Positions 8,577 to 16,586 are shown, numbered from the stretch's first letter. The stretch: DNA of 37,301 bases from an uncultured Desulfosoma sp. (GCA_937960435.1 CALGPN010000017.1:1-37301), one strand, 5' to 3'. Numbers and translations are program-made. Notes: generated by a model from the sequence alone, not told the origin.

Positions 8577-8915
8577 ATGAAAAAGATCGTCTGTGGATTG
8601 CTTTTGGTCGTTGCGTTTTTCCCGGTCGCGGTGTCGGCCCAAAGGATGACCATCGGCCCGAACGGCGAAATCTACATGCACACGCCCGGGGCGACTTTCG
8701 GGCCGAAGGGGCAAGTTTACATCCATACCCCGCGCGCCACTTTCGGGCCGAACGGGGAGATTTACCACCACACACCCGGCGCGACCTTCGGACCGAAGGG
8801 CGAAGTCTACATCCATACCCCGCACGCGACCTTCGGGCCCAACGGGGAGATCTACCATCATGTACCCGGCGCGACCTTCGGCCCCAACGGGCAAATCTGG
8901 ATTCATTCGGAATGA
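8577..8915 (+). CDS. Exported protein made of six 15-residue tandem repeats
   Basis: A 112-residue protein: a clear signal peptide (1-22, MKK...VSAQ) followed only by repeats. Six units of 15 residues (24-112) follow the pattern ATFGPxGxxYxHTPx, the last one cut short at HSE. Units alternate: odd ones read GPNGEIY(H/M)H, even ones GPKG(E/Q)VYIH, so there is a 30-residue higher-order period, except that the last unit departs from it. Gly-Pro turns, aromatic/beta-branched strand residues and a His in every unit suggest a regular extended or beta-solenoid structure with a face of imidazoles. The start has GGAGG seven bases upstream. I recognise no characterised family. It is probably periplasmic or secreted; a metal-binding or structural role is speculation. 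Confidence 0.85.
   Translation: MKKIVCGLLLVVAFFPVAVSAQRMTIGPNGEIYMHTPGATFGPKGQVYIHTPRATFGPNGEIYHHTPGATFGPKGEVYIHTPHATFGPNGEIYHHVPGATFGPNGQIWIHSE
8646..8912 (+). repeat. 45-bp in-frame tandem repeats (six units)
   Basis: Six direct repeats of 45 bases encode the 15-residue units of the exported protein. Adjacent units differ at several codons while next-but-one units are more alike, which points to duplication of a 90-base pair of units. Confidence 0.9.
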
Positions 8916-8949
8916 AAAACTTGGCACTTCGCTTCAGGGAACCGCCTCC

Positions 8950-8975
8950 GGCGGCGCTTCCCGCCGCCCTGTTTT
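8950..8975 (+). terminator. Candidate rho-independent terminator
   Basis: GGCGGC (8950-8955) pairs with GCCGCC (8963-8968) across a seven-base loop, followed by CTGTTTT. It lies 34 bases after the repeat-protein stop. The stem is short, the T-run is only four. Confidence 0.5.
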
Positions 8976-9275
8976 CATCTTATCGACGCAGGGAGCAAAG
9001 CAAAGCTGGTCAAGTATTGAAGTCTAAACTTAATTCATATCGTCCTCTATTCAAAAGGAGGATCATCCCTTGTTGCTGGGAATATTCCGTTGCTTTGCGC
9101 CCGTCGCCAACTGAGTCTTCGTCCTTGAGAGAAATCACCATGGAACCTCGTGAGTTCAAAAACATTGACACCATGGCCGTGGCAGGGTAGGGCTGCCGGC
9201 GCATCGAGGGCGATAAAACGACGCCGCTTTCCAAAAAGGGTGGGGCTGCCGGGATCGAAATGCCCGAGGGAAAAA
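8976..9275. other. 300-base region with an orphan ribosome site and a 16-codon ORF
   Basis: No full gene. An AT-rich patch (9010-9050) leads into a strong Shine-Dalgarno sequence AAAAGGAGG (9053-9061) that has no gene behind it. Further on, ATG at 9140 opens a 16-codon frame (MEPREFKNIDTMAVAG, stop 9188-9190). This looks either like the 5' remnant of a deleted gene or a leader peptide upstream of the nitroreductase gene. Confidence 0.4.
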
Positions 9276-10241
9276 ATGAAAACGGTAGGCGATGCCCACG
9301 GGCGAACGCTTGAGCTGATCCGCCAGGCCATCCTCGCCCCATCCAGTCACAACACACAGCCGTGGCTGTTTCGCGTCTGCGACGCCGTCATCGAGCTCCG
9401 TGCGGATCGCCGACGTGCACTGCCCGTCAACGACCCGGACGATCGGGAACTGACCGTGAGTTGCGGCTGTGCCTTGATGAATCTACGCATCGCCGCGGCA
9501 GCTTCCGGTTTTTCCCCGCACGTGCACCTGTTGCCCGATGCCGAGGATCCGGAGGTGCTCGCTCGGGTCACCATCACGCCCGCATGCGGTTCGCCTCCCC
9601 CCGAAGGGGATCTTTTGGAATTCATCGAGAAACGCCGCACTTACCGCAAAAGCTTCTTGCCTCGAAAGGTGGGTGCAGCAACGGTGGGTTCTCTTGTGGA
9701 AGCCGCCCGGTGTGAAGGCGCCGTGCTGCGTCCGCTTCTGAGCGTCGAGGAACGACAGGGGGCTGCGCGCCTCGTGGCCGAGGGTGACGCCGCTCAGTGG
9801 GCCGACCCGCGCTGGCGACGTGAACTCGCCGCATGGATGCGCCCCCGCCGCCGCGGAGACGGCCTTCCGGTTCCAACTCTCACTGCACCGGTCGTCCGAG
9901 CCGTGGTGCGCCTGTTCAACATGGGAGGCGGCGTCGGAAGCAAAGATCAGCGTGTGGCGGAGACTTCGCCGCTGCTTGCGGTGCTCGGGACCGAAGGCGA
10001 CACCGTGCGCGACTGGTTGACGGCCGGACAAGCCCTCCAGCGTGTTCTCCTTCTGGCCTGCCGGAACGGTTTGCAAGCATCCTATCTGAACCAGCCGATT
10101 CAGGTTGCGGCCTTGCGCCCCAAGCTTCAAAGCGTCGTTGGAGAAGGATTCCCCCAGATCCTGATGCGGTTGGGTTACCCCGTCGAGGCGTCGCCCGCCG
10201 TCCCTCGGCGGTCGCTGGAAGAGGTGACCCAAAAGGGATGA
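9276..10241 (+). CDS. Acg-like FMN-binding nitroreductase family protein
   Basis: A 321-residue protein. The N-terminal AILAPSSHNTQPW segment is the conserved flavin-contacting motif of nitroreductases; the length (over 300 rather than about 200) and the C-terminal LTAGQALQRVLLLACRNGLQASYLNQPIQ fit the Acg family (Rv2032-like), which has a two-lobed fold within one chain. The Acg subgroup often binds FMN but its reaction is poorly defined; some members may store flavin rather than reduce nitro compounds. The ATG at 9276 is chosen for the homology start; its ribosome site (GAGGGA) is mediocre. The stop overlaps the next start in an ATGA, so the two genes are translationally coupled. Confidence 0.82.
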   Translation: MKTVGDAHGRTLELIRQAILAPSSHNTQPWLFRVCDAVIELRADRRRALPVNDPDDRELTVSCGCALMNLRIAAAASGFSPHVHLLPDAEDPEVLARVTITPACGSPPPEGDLLEFIEKRRTYRKSFLPRKVGAATVGSLVEAARCEGAVLRPLLSVEERQGAARLVAEGDAAQWADPRWRRELAAWMRPRRRGDGLPVPTLTAPVVRAVVRLFNMGGGVGSKDQRVAETSPLLAVLGTEGDTVRDWLTAGQALQRVLLLACRNGLQASYLNQPIQVAALRPKLQSVVGEGFPQILMRLGYPVEASPAVPRRSLEEVTQKG

Positions 10242-11098
10242 GCGTGCTGAAGGCTGTCCTCATCGTCAGCCTGCTGGGTGTGGCCGCCTACGTGACCGCC
10301 GTGACTTACGGTCGAAAAAGCTGGGACGACGGCACACGACGACTGCGAGAGCGCCTCGAGAAGGCCCGAGGGCCGATCGCGCCGCGGGTTGTCGATTTCC
10401 GCGAACTCGAGGGGCTGCCGGAGCCGGTGCAACGCTACTTTCGCACCACACTCGAGGAAGGCCGGCCCATGGTGACCGGCGTGCGCATGAAGCACCAAGG
10501 TCTTTTGAACATGGGTGAAAAAACCGACCGCTGGCGGCCGTTTGTCTCGGACCAACGGGTGACCACACGGCCTCCGGGCTTCGATTGGGACGCTCGAGTC
10601 CGCATGATGCCCGGCCTGACGGTTCACGTGCACGATGCCTATGTGTCGGGTGAGGGAATTTTGTCCGCGGCCCTGCTCGGCCTGATGCGAGTCGCCGACC
10701 GGCGAGGGGCTGGGGATATCGCCGAAGGGGAACTGATGCGCTTTTTGGCCGAAGCCGCGTGGTACCCCACGGTGCTGCTCCCCAGCCAAGGCGTGCGATG
10801 GGAGGCCATGGATGCGCGCACCGCCCGCGCCACGCTCGCCGATGAAGCGACCGTGGTCACATTGGTTTTCACTTTTCATGACTTCGGCGGCATCGAAACC
10901 GTAAAGGCCGAAGCACGCGGGCGCACCGTGGGCACGAAGATCGTTCCCACCCCGTGGCAGGGGCGCTTTTGGAACTATCAGGAGCGAGGGGGAATGCGGG
11001 TGCCGCTGGAGGGCGAGGTGTCCTGGGTTTTTCCTGAAGGCCCCAAGCCCTATTGGCGCGGCCGTCTCACCGAGATCGACTATGAGTTTGCCGTCTGA
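10238..11098 (+). CDS. DUF6544-like protein with N-terminal membrane anchor
   Basis: A 286-residue protein. Residues 4-23 form one hydrophobic segment (LKAVLIVSLLGVAAYVTAV), then a soluble domain with LPEPVQRYFRTTL, MKHQG near the start, FDWDARVRMMPGLTVHVHDAYVSGEG in the middle and RGRLTEIDYEF at the end. This pattern (PxPVxRYF..., W-x-A, Y-x-x-G-G/E-G) matches a family of uncharacterised proteins annotated as DUF6544 or DUF6920, recalled from memory. The protein is probably tethered to the membrane. It overlaps the nitroreductase by four bases, suggesting a joint function. No activity is known. Confidence 0.75.
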   Translation: MSVLKAVLIVSLLGVAAYVTAVTYGRKSWDDGTRRLRERLEKARGPIAPRVVDFRELEGLPEPVQRYFRTTLEEGRPMVTGVRMKHQGLLNMGEKTDRWRPFVSDQRVTTRPPGFDWDARVRMMPGLTVHVHDAYVSGEGILSAALLGLMRVADRRGAGDIAEGELMRFLAEAAWYPTVLLPSQGVRWEAMDARTARATLADEATVVTLVFTFHDFGGIETVKAEARGRTVGTKIVPTPWQGRFWNYQERGGMRVPLEGEVSWVFPEGPKPYWRGRLTEIDYEFAV

Positions 11099-11264
11099 CG
11101 GTTTCCCCCCCCATGGGCTGGGAACCCCTCAGGCCTTTTCTTTGTGCCTCCCGGCTTTTTGAACGGGCCCCCCCCCGGCCTCGCCACCGGCCGCCCCGCG
11201 GTTCAGGGCATCGCCACCTTGCGGTTCGATCCCCATGGGCTTTCTCGGATGCGCGCCGGACGGC

Positions 11265-11293
11265 TTGACTTCAGCCGCCGCGGCGAATAAGAG
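11265..11293 (+). promoter_or_regulatory. Candidate promoter of the DUF6178 gene
   Basis: TTGACT (five of six to consensus) and TAAGAG are spaced 17 bases apart, 66 bases before the DUF6178 start, in the 260-base gap after the preceding operon. The -10 box is weak. Confidence 0.35.
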
Positions 11294-11358
11294 TCTATCC
11301 CTCGCGCGGCACTCTGCAGCCCGACAAAACCCGAGCCCATGAACCCTTTGAGAGGACC

Positions 11359-13053
11359 ATGGACAAAGACGTCATCGATTTCGAAGCCAAACGTTTGACC
11401 AAACTGCCCCCTAGGGCCATGGCCCGGTACCTAATGGCGCTTCCGGCCAAGGAGCGCATGGAAGCCATCATTGCCAGACCCGACGCGGAAGCCGTCGTGG
11501 CGGCCATGCCCGAGCAGGATTTTTACCTCACGGTGAAGGAAATGGGCGCCGAAGATGCGCTGCCCTTGCTGGCTCTGGCCACCGTGGACCAGGTCACCCA
11601 CGTGTTCGATCTGGAAATGTGGCGAAAGGACAAAATCCTCCCGGGTCCGGGCCTGCAATGGCTGGACAGGCTCTTTCGCGCCGACCCGAGGCGCCTTCTC
11701 GCATGGCTCTACGCCGCGGATTTCGAGCTGCTCGTCTCTCTTTTCAAGAAATGGGTCCGCGTGGCCCAGATGCCCGAGGAGACCGACCCCTTGGAAGCGC
11801 GGGATTTCCTTCCGAAAAACACGCTGGACGACCAGTACTTCTGGGAAACGTCCTATCCTCAATTCGAGGATCTGATCCGTGACGTATTGAGTTATCTCTT
11901 CGAAACCCATTACGGCTTTTACAAAGAACTCATGGACCATCTCCTGTGGGCCTTGGAACCGGAGATGGAAGAAGCGGCCTATCGGTTCCACCGTGGGCGT
12001 TTGGAAGACCGCGCCATCCCGGACTATTACGACACGTTGGAAATTTACCGCCCGATGCATGTGCGGGACGTCCCGTTTGAAAAAACGCTTCCTGTTTCGG
12101 CTTCGGACGAAGGGGAGCCCGCCTCGCCGGGTTTCGCGCTCACGGTGGTTCCACAAGGGGTGTTGCTCCAGCGGGTGCTTGCGGATCTCGACGATCCTCA
12201 CACGGCCGATGCGCTTCGCTGGGAAATGGCCGCTCTCGCCAACAAGATCGTGGTCGCCGACGGCTTGGCGCCCGATGCGCCGGAAGACCTCCACGAGGCG
12301 GCGGCGAAAGCGGCCGCCATGGTCAACCTGGGCTTGGATCTTCTCACCGCCGGGGATGAATCCTTGGCACACAGCGTCCTCCAGAACGTCTATCTGGAAC
12401 ACCTGTTCCGCGTGGCGCAGGGGAAAGTCTACGGCCTGCAAAGGAAGCTCAAGGCCCTCATCTCCGAAGGGTGGCTGTCCCGATGGCCCACAGGCCGGAC
12501 CCTCCTGGACAACCCATGGGCAGACAAGATCGGGGCCCTCTTGCAAAAAACCCCGAAGATCTGCCGCCTGCAAGGGGTGGAGCGGCCCCGGTGGGTGGAA
12601 ACTTTCGTCCATGACCGGCGTGAACTCCACGAAGCGCGCCAATGCGTCGCCGTCGTAGAATCCCTCGGCCCTCTTTTCCTGGCGCTTCCCGTTTCGGCGG
12701 ACAATCTTCGGGAAAACCTGTGGCCGGAAGGCCAAGTGCGCATTCTCGAAGAAGTGACCCTCGGCGTTTTACTTTTTACCGCAGCGGGGACGATGCTGCG
12801 GACCGGCTCCTGGGCCGTGCATCCGATCCCCGTCTCGCTCTGGTCCGAACTCTTCGGTGAAGCGACGCCTCAAAGGCTGGAAGCCGTGTTTCAGGACGAG
12901 GTGCGCCGGCGCATCGAGGACCCCGCCGCTCGACGGCTTGCCTGGATGTATGTGGCGTCCCTCCTCGAGCGTTACCGGGAAGAGACGGAAAACTTCACTG
13001 CGGAAAACCCTCCGGATCCTCGGCTCATGAGCTTCTTCCTCTTCCAGGAGTAG
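11359..13053 (+). CDS. DUF6178 family protein
   Basis: A 564-residue, mostly helical, acidic cytoplasmic protein with no signal peptide or membrane segment. The order of features matches DUF6178, which is found mainly in sulfate- and iron-reducing Thermodesulfobacteriota: an N-terminal LPPRAMARYLMALPAKER segment, EQDFYLTVKEMGAEDALPLLALATVDQ, a DLEMWRKDKI motif, a central ETHYGFYKELMDHLL region, and a C-terminal helical half. The start has GAGAGG close upstream. It is a single gene with its own probable promoter. I know of no biochemical function; the N-terminal part, which reads rather like magnesium-transporter (MgtE) N-domain helices, hints at a superhelical protein-binding scaffold, but that is speculation. 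Confidence 0.88.
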   Translation: MDKDVIDFEAKRLTKLPPRAMARYLMALPAKERMEAIIARPDAEAVVAAMPEQDFYLTVKEMGAEDALPLLALATVDQVTHVFDLEMWRKDKILPGPGLQWLDRLFRADPRRLLAWLYAADFELLVSLFKKWVRVAQMPEETDPLEARDFLPKNTLDDQYFWETSYPQFEDLIRDVLSYLFETHYGFYKELMDHLLWALEPEMEEAAYRFHRGRLEDRAIPDYYDTLEIYRPMHVRDVPFEKTLPVSASDEGEPASPGFALTVVPQGVLLQRVLADLDDPHTADALRWEMAALANKIVVADGLAPDAPEDLHEAAAKAAAMVNLGLDLLTAGDESLAHSVLQNVYLEHLFRVAQGKVYGLQRKLKALISEGWLSRWPTGRTLLDNPWADKIGALLQKTPKICRLQGVERPRWVETFVHDRRELHEARQCVAVVESLGPLFLALPVSADNLRENLWPEGQVRILEEVTLGVLLFTAAGTMLRTGSWAVHPIPVSLWSELFGEATPQRLEAVFQDEVRRRIEDPAARRLAWMYVASLLERYREETENFTAENPPDPRLMSFFLFQE

Positions 13054-13263
13054 GCGCAGGGCCGCACAAGCGCCAAGGTTCGCCTCCTGCACGGCCGCGG
13101 AAGCCGCAGCCGGTTGGAGCGGGCCGAAGAAATCGTCACGCCGTCGGGAGACGCCCTTTGGCTGCACGGCGGGCTGCACGATGGGAGAAAGGGGGGGCGG
13201 GTTGGCTGGCAGGAGAAGGGGGAGATCCGGGGCGGTCTTCCAACGTGCGTGCGGGAAAGCTTC

Positions 13264-14568
13264 TCAATCCACAGGCGTGCCCCAAAGACCGGCGTCGGTC
13301 ACCCGGTCGGCACGCACCCGCACGAGGCTCCCGGCGATGATCGGCCGTTTTGCCTCGAAAATCACCGTGAGGTAATTTTCCGACGTCCCGGTCCACTGTT
13401 TCGGTCCCACGGGGTTTTCGACCAAAACTTCCAACACCGCTCCCACGAAACGCTCTTGAAAGGTCCTTTTTTTTCGGCGGCCGAGATCGCGAAGCATTCG
13501 CGTTCTTTTTTTCAGGGTTTCTCCGACGATGCGCCCTTCCATGGCGGCGGCGCGCGTGCCGGGTCGCGGCGAATAAGGAAAGACGTGCAGATAACTCAAA
13601 GGCAGAGCTTCCACAAGCTGCACCGTGTGCGCGAAGTGCCGGTCCGTTTCCCCGGGGAATCCCACGATGACGTCGGCTCCGAGGGCGGCGCGGGGGAAAA
13701 GGCGACGGAGGGAAAGGACCGTTTCCGCGTAATGTTCCGGACCGTACGGCCGGTGCATGGCGGCGAGAATTTCGGGATCGCCGCTTTGCATGGGGATGTG
13801 GAAATGAGGGCAGAGCCACGAAAGGGCGCTTACAGCCTTCAGGAAATCTTCGGTCACTTCAGTGGATTCCATCGAGCTGAGGCGGATTCGCGGGGGGCGC
13901 ATGGCCTCATCGATCCTCATGAGCAGCCGGGCCAGAGTCGTCTGCGGGCGCAGATCCACCCCCCATTGCCCCAAGTGAATGCCGGTGAGGACCACTTCAC
14001 CGTAGCCCGAATGGGAGAAGGTTTCCAACTGCCGGATCGCGTGCTCGACTTCCAGGCTCCGGCTGCGCCCTCGACTGAAGGGCACGATGCAGTAGGCGCA
14101 AAAAGCGTCGCAACCGTCCTGGATCTTGAGGAAAGCGCGGCGGCGATCGTCCAACATCGTGGTCAGCGGCAGGGGTTCCAAGGGAGCCGCACTTCGCACA
14201 TCGCTCACGGCATAGCACGGGGCTTCCAGGGTTCCCGGCTCGTGAAGCCACCGGAGGAGATGAAATTTTTCCTGCGTGCCGAGGATATGGGTGGCGAGCC
14301 GCTCCCGGGCGATCCGTTCCCCATGGACCTGGGCGTCGCAGCCTAAGACGACGACCCGAGCGTCGGGGTTTCGCCGAAGCGCTCGGCGCAAAAGCTGGCG
14401 CGTCTGGTAAGCCGCTTTGTTGGTGACGGTACAGCTGTGCACCACATAAAGGTCGGCTTTCTGGGAAAACGGGACCACCCGCCAGCCCTCTTCGGCAAAG
14501 CTTTCCAGAAAAGCCGAACTTTCGTATTGGTTGACTTTGCAGCCCAGGGTCTCAAGCGCGACGCGCAT
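13264..14568 (-). CDS. mtaB: tRNA N6-threonylcarbamoyladenosine(37) methylthiotransferase MtaB-like
   Basis: A 434-residue MiaB-type radical SAM methylthiotransferase. All three cysteines of the UPF0004 domain are present (Cys10 in LGCKVNQ, Cys46 in HSCTVTN, Cys77 in LGCDAQ), as is the radical-SAM CxxxCxxC (Cys153, Cys157, Cys160). TLGCKVNQYES and SCTVTN favour the MtaB branch (ms2t6A formation at tRNA position 37) over MiaB or RimO. LGCDAQ instead of the common GCYAQ is a small oddity. The C-terminal TRAM-like region appears present. The start overlaps the end of mnmA by 17 bases, making this the last gene of a four-gene sulfur-transfer operon. The MtaB-versus-MiaB choice is from motifs, not alignment. 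Confidence 0.9.
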   Translation of the reverse strand: MRVALETLGCKVNQYESSAFLESFAEEGWRVVPFSQKADLYVVHSCTVTNKAAYQTRQLLRRALRRNPDARVVVLGCDAQVHGERIARERLATHILGTQEKFHLLRWLHEPGTLEAPCYAVSDVRSAAPLEPLPLTTMLDDRRRAFLKIQDGCDAFCAYCIVPFSRGRSRSLEVEHAIRQLETFSHSGYGEVVLTGIHLGQWGVDLRPQTTLARLLMRIDEAMRPPRIRLSSMESTEVTEDFLKAVSALSWLCPHFHIPMQSGDPEILAAMHRPYGPEHYAETVLSLRRLFPRAALGADVIVGFPGETDRHFAHTVQLVEALPLSYLHVFPYSPRPGTRAAAMEGRIVGETLKKRTRMLRDLGRRKKRTFQERFVGAVLEVLVENPVGPKQWTGTSENYLTVIFEAKRPIIAGSLVRVRADRVTDAGLWGTPVD

Positions 14569-15667
14569 GCGGTGTCGGCTCCATGGTTTTCTTTTGGAGC
14601 ACCCCGCCTCCCAAGACCACGTCGTCCCGATAAAAGACCGCTGCCTGCCCGGGCGTGACGGCGCGTTGAGGCGCCTCGAAACGCACCCGGGCGGTGCCGT
14701 CCGGAAGGGGGGTGACTTGGGCTGGCGCGGGTTGGTGCTGATGGCGAATGCGCACCGCGGCTCGAAAGGTTTCCCCGGGAGGCGCGATGGATACCCAATT
14801 CAGCCGGCCGACGACGGCTTCCGTCGTCAAAAGCTCGTGGGATCGGCCGACCCACAGGGTGTTGGTTCGGGGATCCAGCTCGAGGACGTAATAAGGCGCG
14901 CTGGAAGGGATATCGATGCCTCGCCGCTGCCCCACGGTATAGCGGAAAAGCCCCCTGTGGCGCCCGATTAGTGCCCCGCTGGTGTCCCGAATGGGCCCTT
15001 GCGGCCCGTCGGTGGCCTCCGGCGCATAATCCTGAAGAAACCGGCGGTAGTCCCCCGAGGGAATGAAACAAATTTCCTGGCTCTCTTCGGGGATGAGTTC
15101 ATCAAAGCCGTGGGCCAGAGCCCATGCCCGCGTCGATTCCTTGGTTTCGTCGCCGAGGGGAAACAAAGCCCGGGACAGTTGGTCCTGGCTGAGGCCGTAG
15201 AGGAAGTAGGATTGATCCTTTCGGGCGTCCGCGCCGCATCGAAGAAGGTAACGCCCTCGGGGACTTTCCGGATCCCTTTTCCGCACGTAGTGGCCCGTGG
15301 CGAGCTTTTCGGCCCCCATGGCCAGGGCTCTTTCCAGGAGAAAACCGAATTTGACGGCGGGGTTGCACAGAACGCACGGGTTGGGCGTCAACCCGTTGCG
15401 GTATGCTTCGATAAACGGGCGGATGACGCAGCGTTCAAAAACCTCCCGACAATCCACGATAAAAAGAGGGATACCCAGCCTGGAAGCCACGGCCTGCAGG
15501 CGGGATTCCCTGTCCTCGTCGGATTCACGACCCGTCGAATTCCCGGACGCGGGCACAGGAGAAAACAGCCGCATGTGGAGGGCCACGACGTCATGGCCGG
15601 CCTCTCTAAGAAGCCACGCGGCCCGAAGACTGTCCATCCCCCCGCTCAGGGCTATGGCAACACGCAT
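14552..15667 (-). CDS. mnmA: tRNA-specific 2-thiouridylase MnmA
   Basis: A 371-residue enzyme that activates U34 of tRNA-Lys/Glu/Gln with ATP and thiolates C2. The PP-loop SGGMDS (8-13), the NPCVLCNPAVKF region with Cys98 and Cys101, and the second catalytic cysteine Cys200 in SQEICFI are all seen, followed by GRHRGLFRYTVGQRRG and the C-terminal beta-barrel. A Cys-x-x-Cys at 98-101 also matches the pattern proposed for Fe-S-dependent MnmA/TtuA-like thiolases, although CVLCN is common in ordinary MnmA. The ATG at 15667 lies inside the preceding IscU gene: 62 bases overlap in another frame. Its neighbours (IscU scaffold, MtaB) agree with a tRNA-sulfur role. Confidence 0.96.
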   Translation of the reverse strand: MRVAIALSGGMDSLRAAWLLREAGHDVVALHMRLFSPVPASGNSTGRESDEDRESRLQAVASRLGIPLFIVDCREVFERCVIRPFIEAYRNGLTPNPCVLCNPAVKFGFLLERALAMGAEKLATGHYVRKRDPESPRGRYLLRCGADARKDQSYFLYGLSQDQLSRALFPLGDETKESTRAWALAHGFDELIPEESQEICFIPSGDYRRFLQDYAPEATDGPQGPIRDTSGALIGRHRGLFRYTVGQRRGIDIPSSAPYYVLELDPRTNTLWVGRSHELLTTEAVVGRLNWVSIAPPGETFRAAVRIRHQHQPAPAQVTPLPDGTARVRFEAPQRAVTPGQAAVFYRDDVVLGGGVLQKKTMEPTPHARRA

Positions 15668-16097
15668 GCGACTGGTCCGCTTCCTGCTCCAAATGCTCGT
15701 CTTCCAACGGCACCACCTTTTCCGGATGCCCGGTTTTCTTCCAATAATCGTTCACGGCGGCCTTCAGGGCATCCGTGCCCAGGTTCGAACAATGGAGCTT
15801 TTTTTCCGGGAGGCCGCCCAAAGCCCGAGCCACGTCGTCGCGGTTGATCTTGACGGCTTCCTCCAAAGTCCTCCCTTTGGCCATTTCCGTCACCATGGAA
15901 CTCACGGCGATGGCCGCCCCGCAGCCGAACGTCTTGAATTTGATGTCGGTGATGCGGTTGTCCTCGACCTTGATGGTCATGCGCATGATATCGCCGCAGT
16001 TGATGTTGCCGATTTGGCCGATGCCGTCCGGTTGTTCCACTTCGCCGACGTTTCTCGGGTTCATGAAATGATCCATGACCGTATCGCTATAGTTCAT
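15606..16097 (-). CDS. iscU: IscU/NifU N-terminal-type Fe-S cluster scaffold
   Basis: A 163-residue protein. The three cluster-binding cysteines of the IscU fold are present: Cys34 in NINCGD, Cys59 in FGCGAAIA and Cys103 in LHCSNL, with the regulatory Asp36 after the first. The start YSDTVMDHFMNPRNVG is typical. Length exceeds the usual 125-130: the last 35 residues form an extra hydrophilic tail containing a Cys-Cys-His, coded by the stretch shared with mnmA. It assembles [2Fe-2S] or [4Fe-4S] clusters on sulfur delivered by a cysteine desulfurase, which is not in this window. It lies 57 bases after the NIL-ferredoxin gene. Confidence 0.93.
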   Translation of the reverse strand: MNYSDTVMDHFMNPRNVGEVEQPDGIGQIGNINCGDIMRMTIKVEDNRITDIKFKTFGCGAAIAVSSMVTEMAKGRTLEEAVKINRDDVARALGGLPEKKLHCSNLGTDALKAAVNDYWKKTGHPEKVVPLEDEHLEQEADQSHACCHSPERGDGQSSGRVAS

Positions 16098-16154
16098 GGA
16101 GCGTGACCTCCTTGATTTTCATGACGAAACCCGCGCGAGGTCCCATCGGGCCGT

Positions 16155-16586
16155 TCAAACTTCCAGGGTCATCTTTTGGTCGAACAAGACGATCATGGCG
16201 CGTGCCGGGCACGTCTTGACACACAGTTCACAGGCGCTGCACCGTTCGGAATCGAAAAGCACTTCCATTTCCGGGCGCTTGATGTGTAAAGCTCCTGTCG
16301 GGCAAACCGCCGTGCAGGCGCCGCACTGATAACATTTTTCCTCATCGCGGCGGATGCCCTGGGCGATGGATTCCACAATCACGCCGATGTCTTTCAGGTA
16401 CTGAAGCCCGCGTTCATAATCCTTGCGGTTCCCTCGAAGCTCCATGACCATGAGGCCTTCTTTGCGCGGGTAGATTTGGGCCTTGAGGATGTTGAAAGAC
16501 AGGTTGTAATTGCGCACGAGGTTGGTCACGATGGGTTTGTCGACAATCTCTTTGGGAAAACGTAAAACAAGCATACGTGCATACAT
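16155..16586 (-). CDS. NIL domain plus 2[4Fe-4S] ferredoxin protein
   Basis: A 143-residue fusion. Residues 1-76 are a NIL domain (the small ferredoxin-like fold also found at the C-terminus of MetN methionine ABC transporters), with the characteristic NLSFNILKAQI. Residues 80-135 carry two cluster motifs: CxxCxxCxxxCP at Cys85-Cys95 and again at Cys116-Cys126. Proteins of this build are linked in methanogens and sulfate reducers to making homocysteine from aspartate semialdehyde with a DUF39 (COG1900) partner; that partner is not seen here. Here it heads an operon with IscU, MnmA and MtaB, so sulfur transfer is a second possibility. The start has a weak GGGGGTG ribosome site. Confidence 0.9.
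   Translation of the reverse strand: MYARMLVLRFPKEIVDKPIVTNLVRNYNLSFNILKAQIYPRKEGLMVMELRGNRKDYERGLQYLKDIGVIVESIAQGIRRDEEKCYQCGACTAVCPTGALHIKRPEMEVLFDSERCSACELCVKTCPARAMIVLFDQKMTLEV

Noticed and set aside
8646-8912. Possible CRISPR array because of regular 45-base repeats
   Set aside because: Repeats are contiguous, in frame, without spacers, and code for a signal-peptide protein.
11431-12735. 434-codon minus-strand frame opposite DUF6178
   Set aside because: Antisense shadow; the plus strand carries the conserved family.
13114-14346. 410-codon plus-strand frame opposite mtaB
   Set aside because: Antisense shadow of MtaB, whose cysteine motifs are intact.
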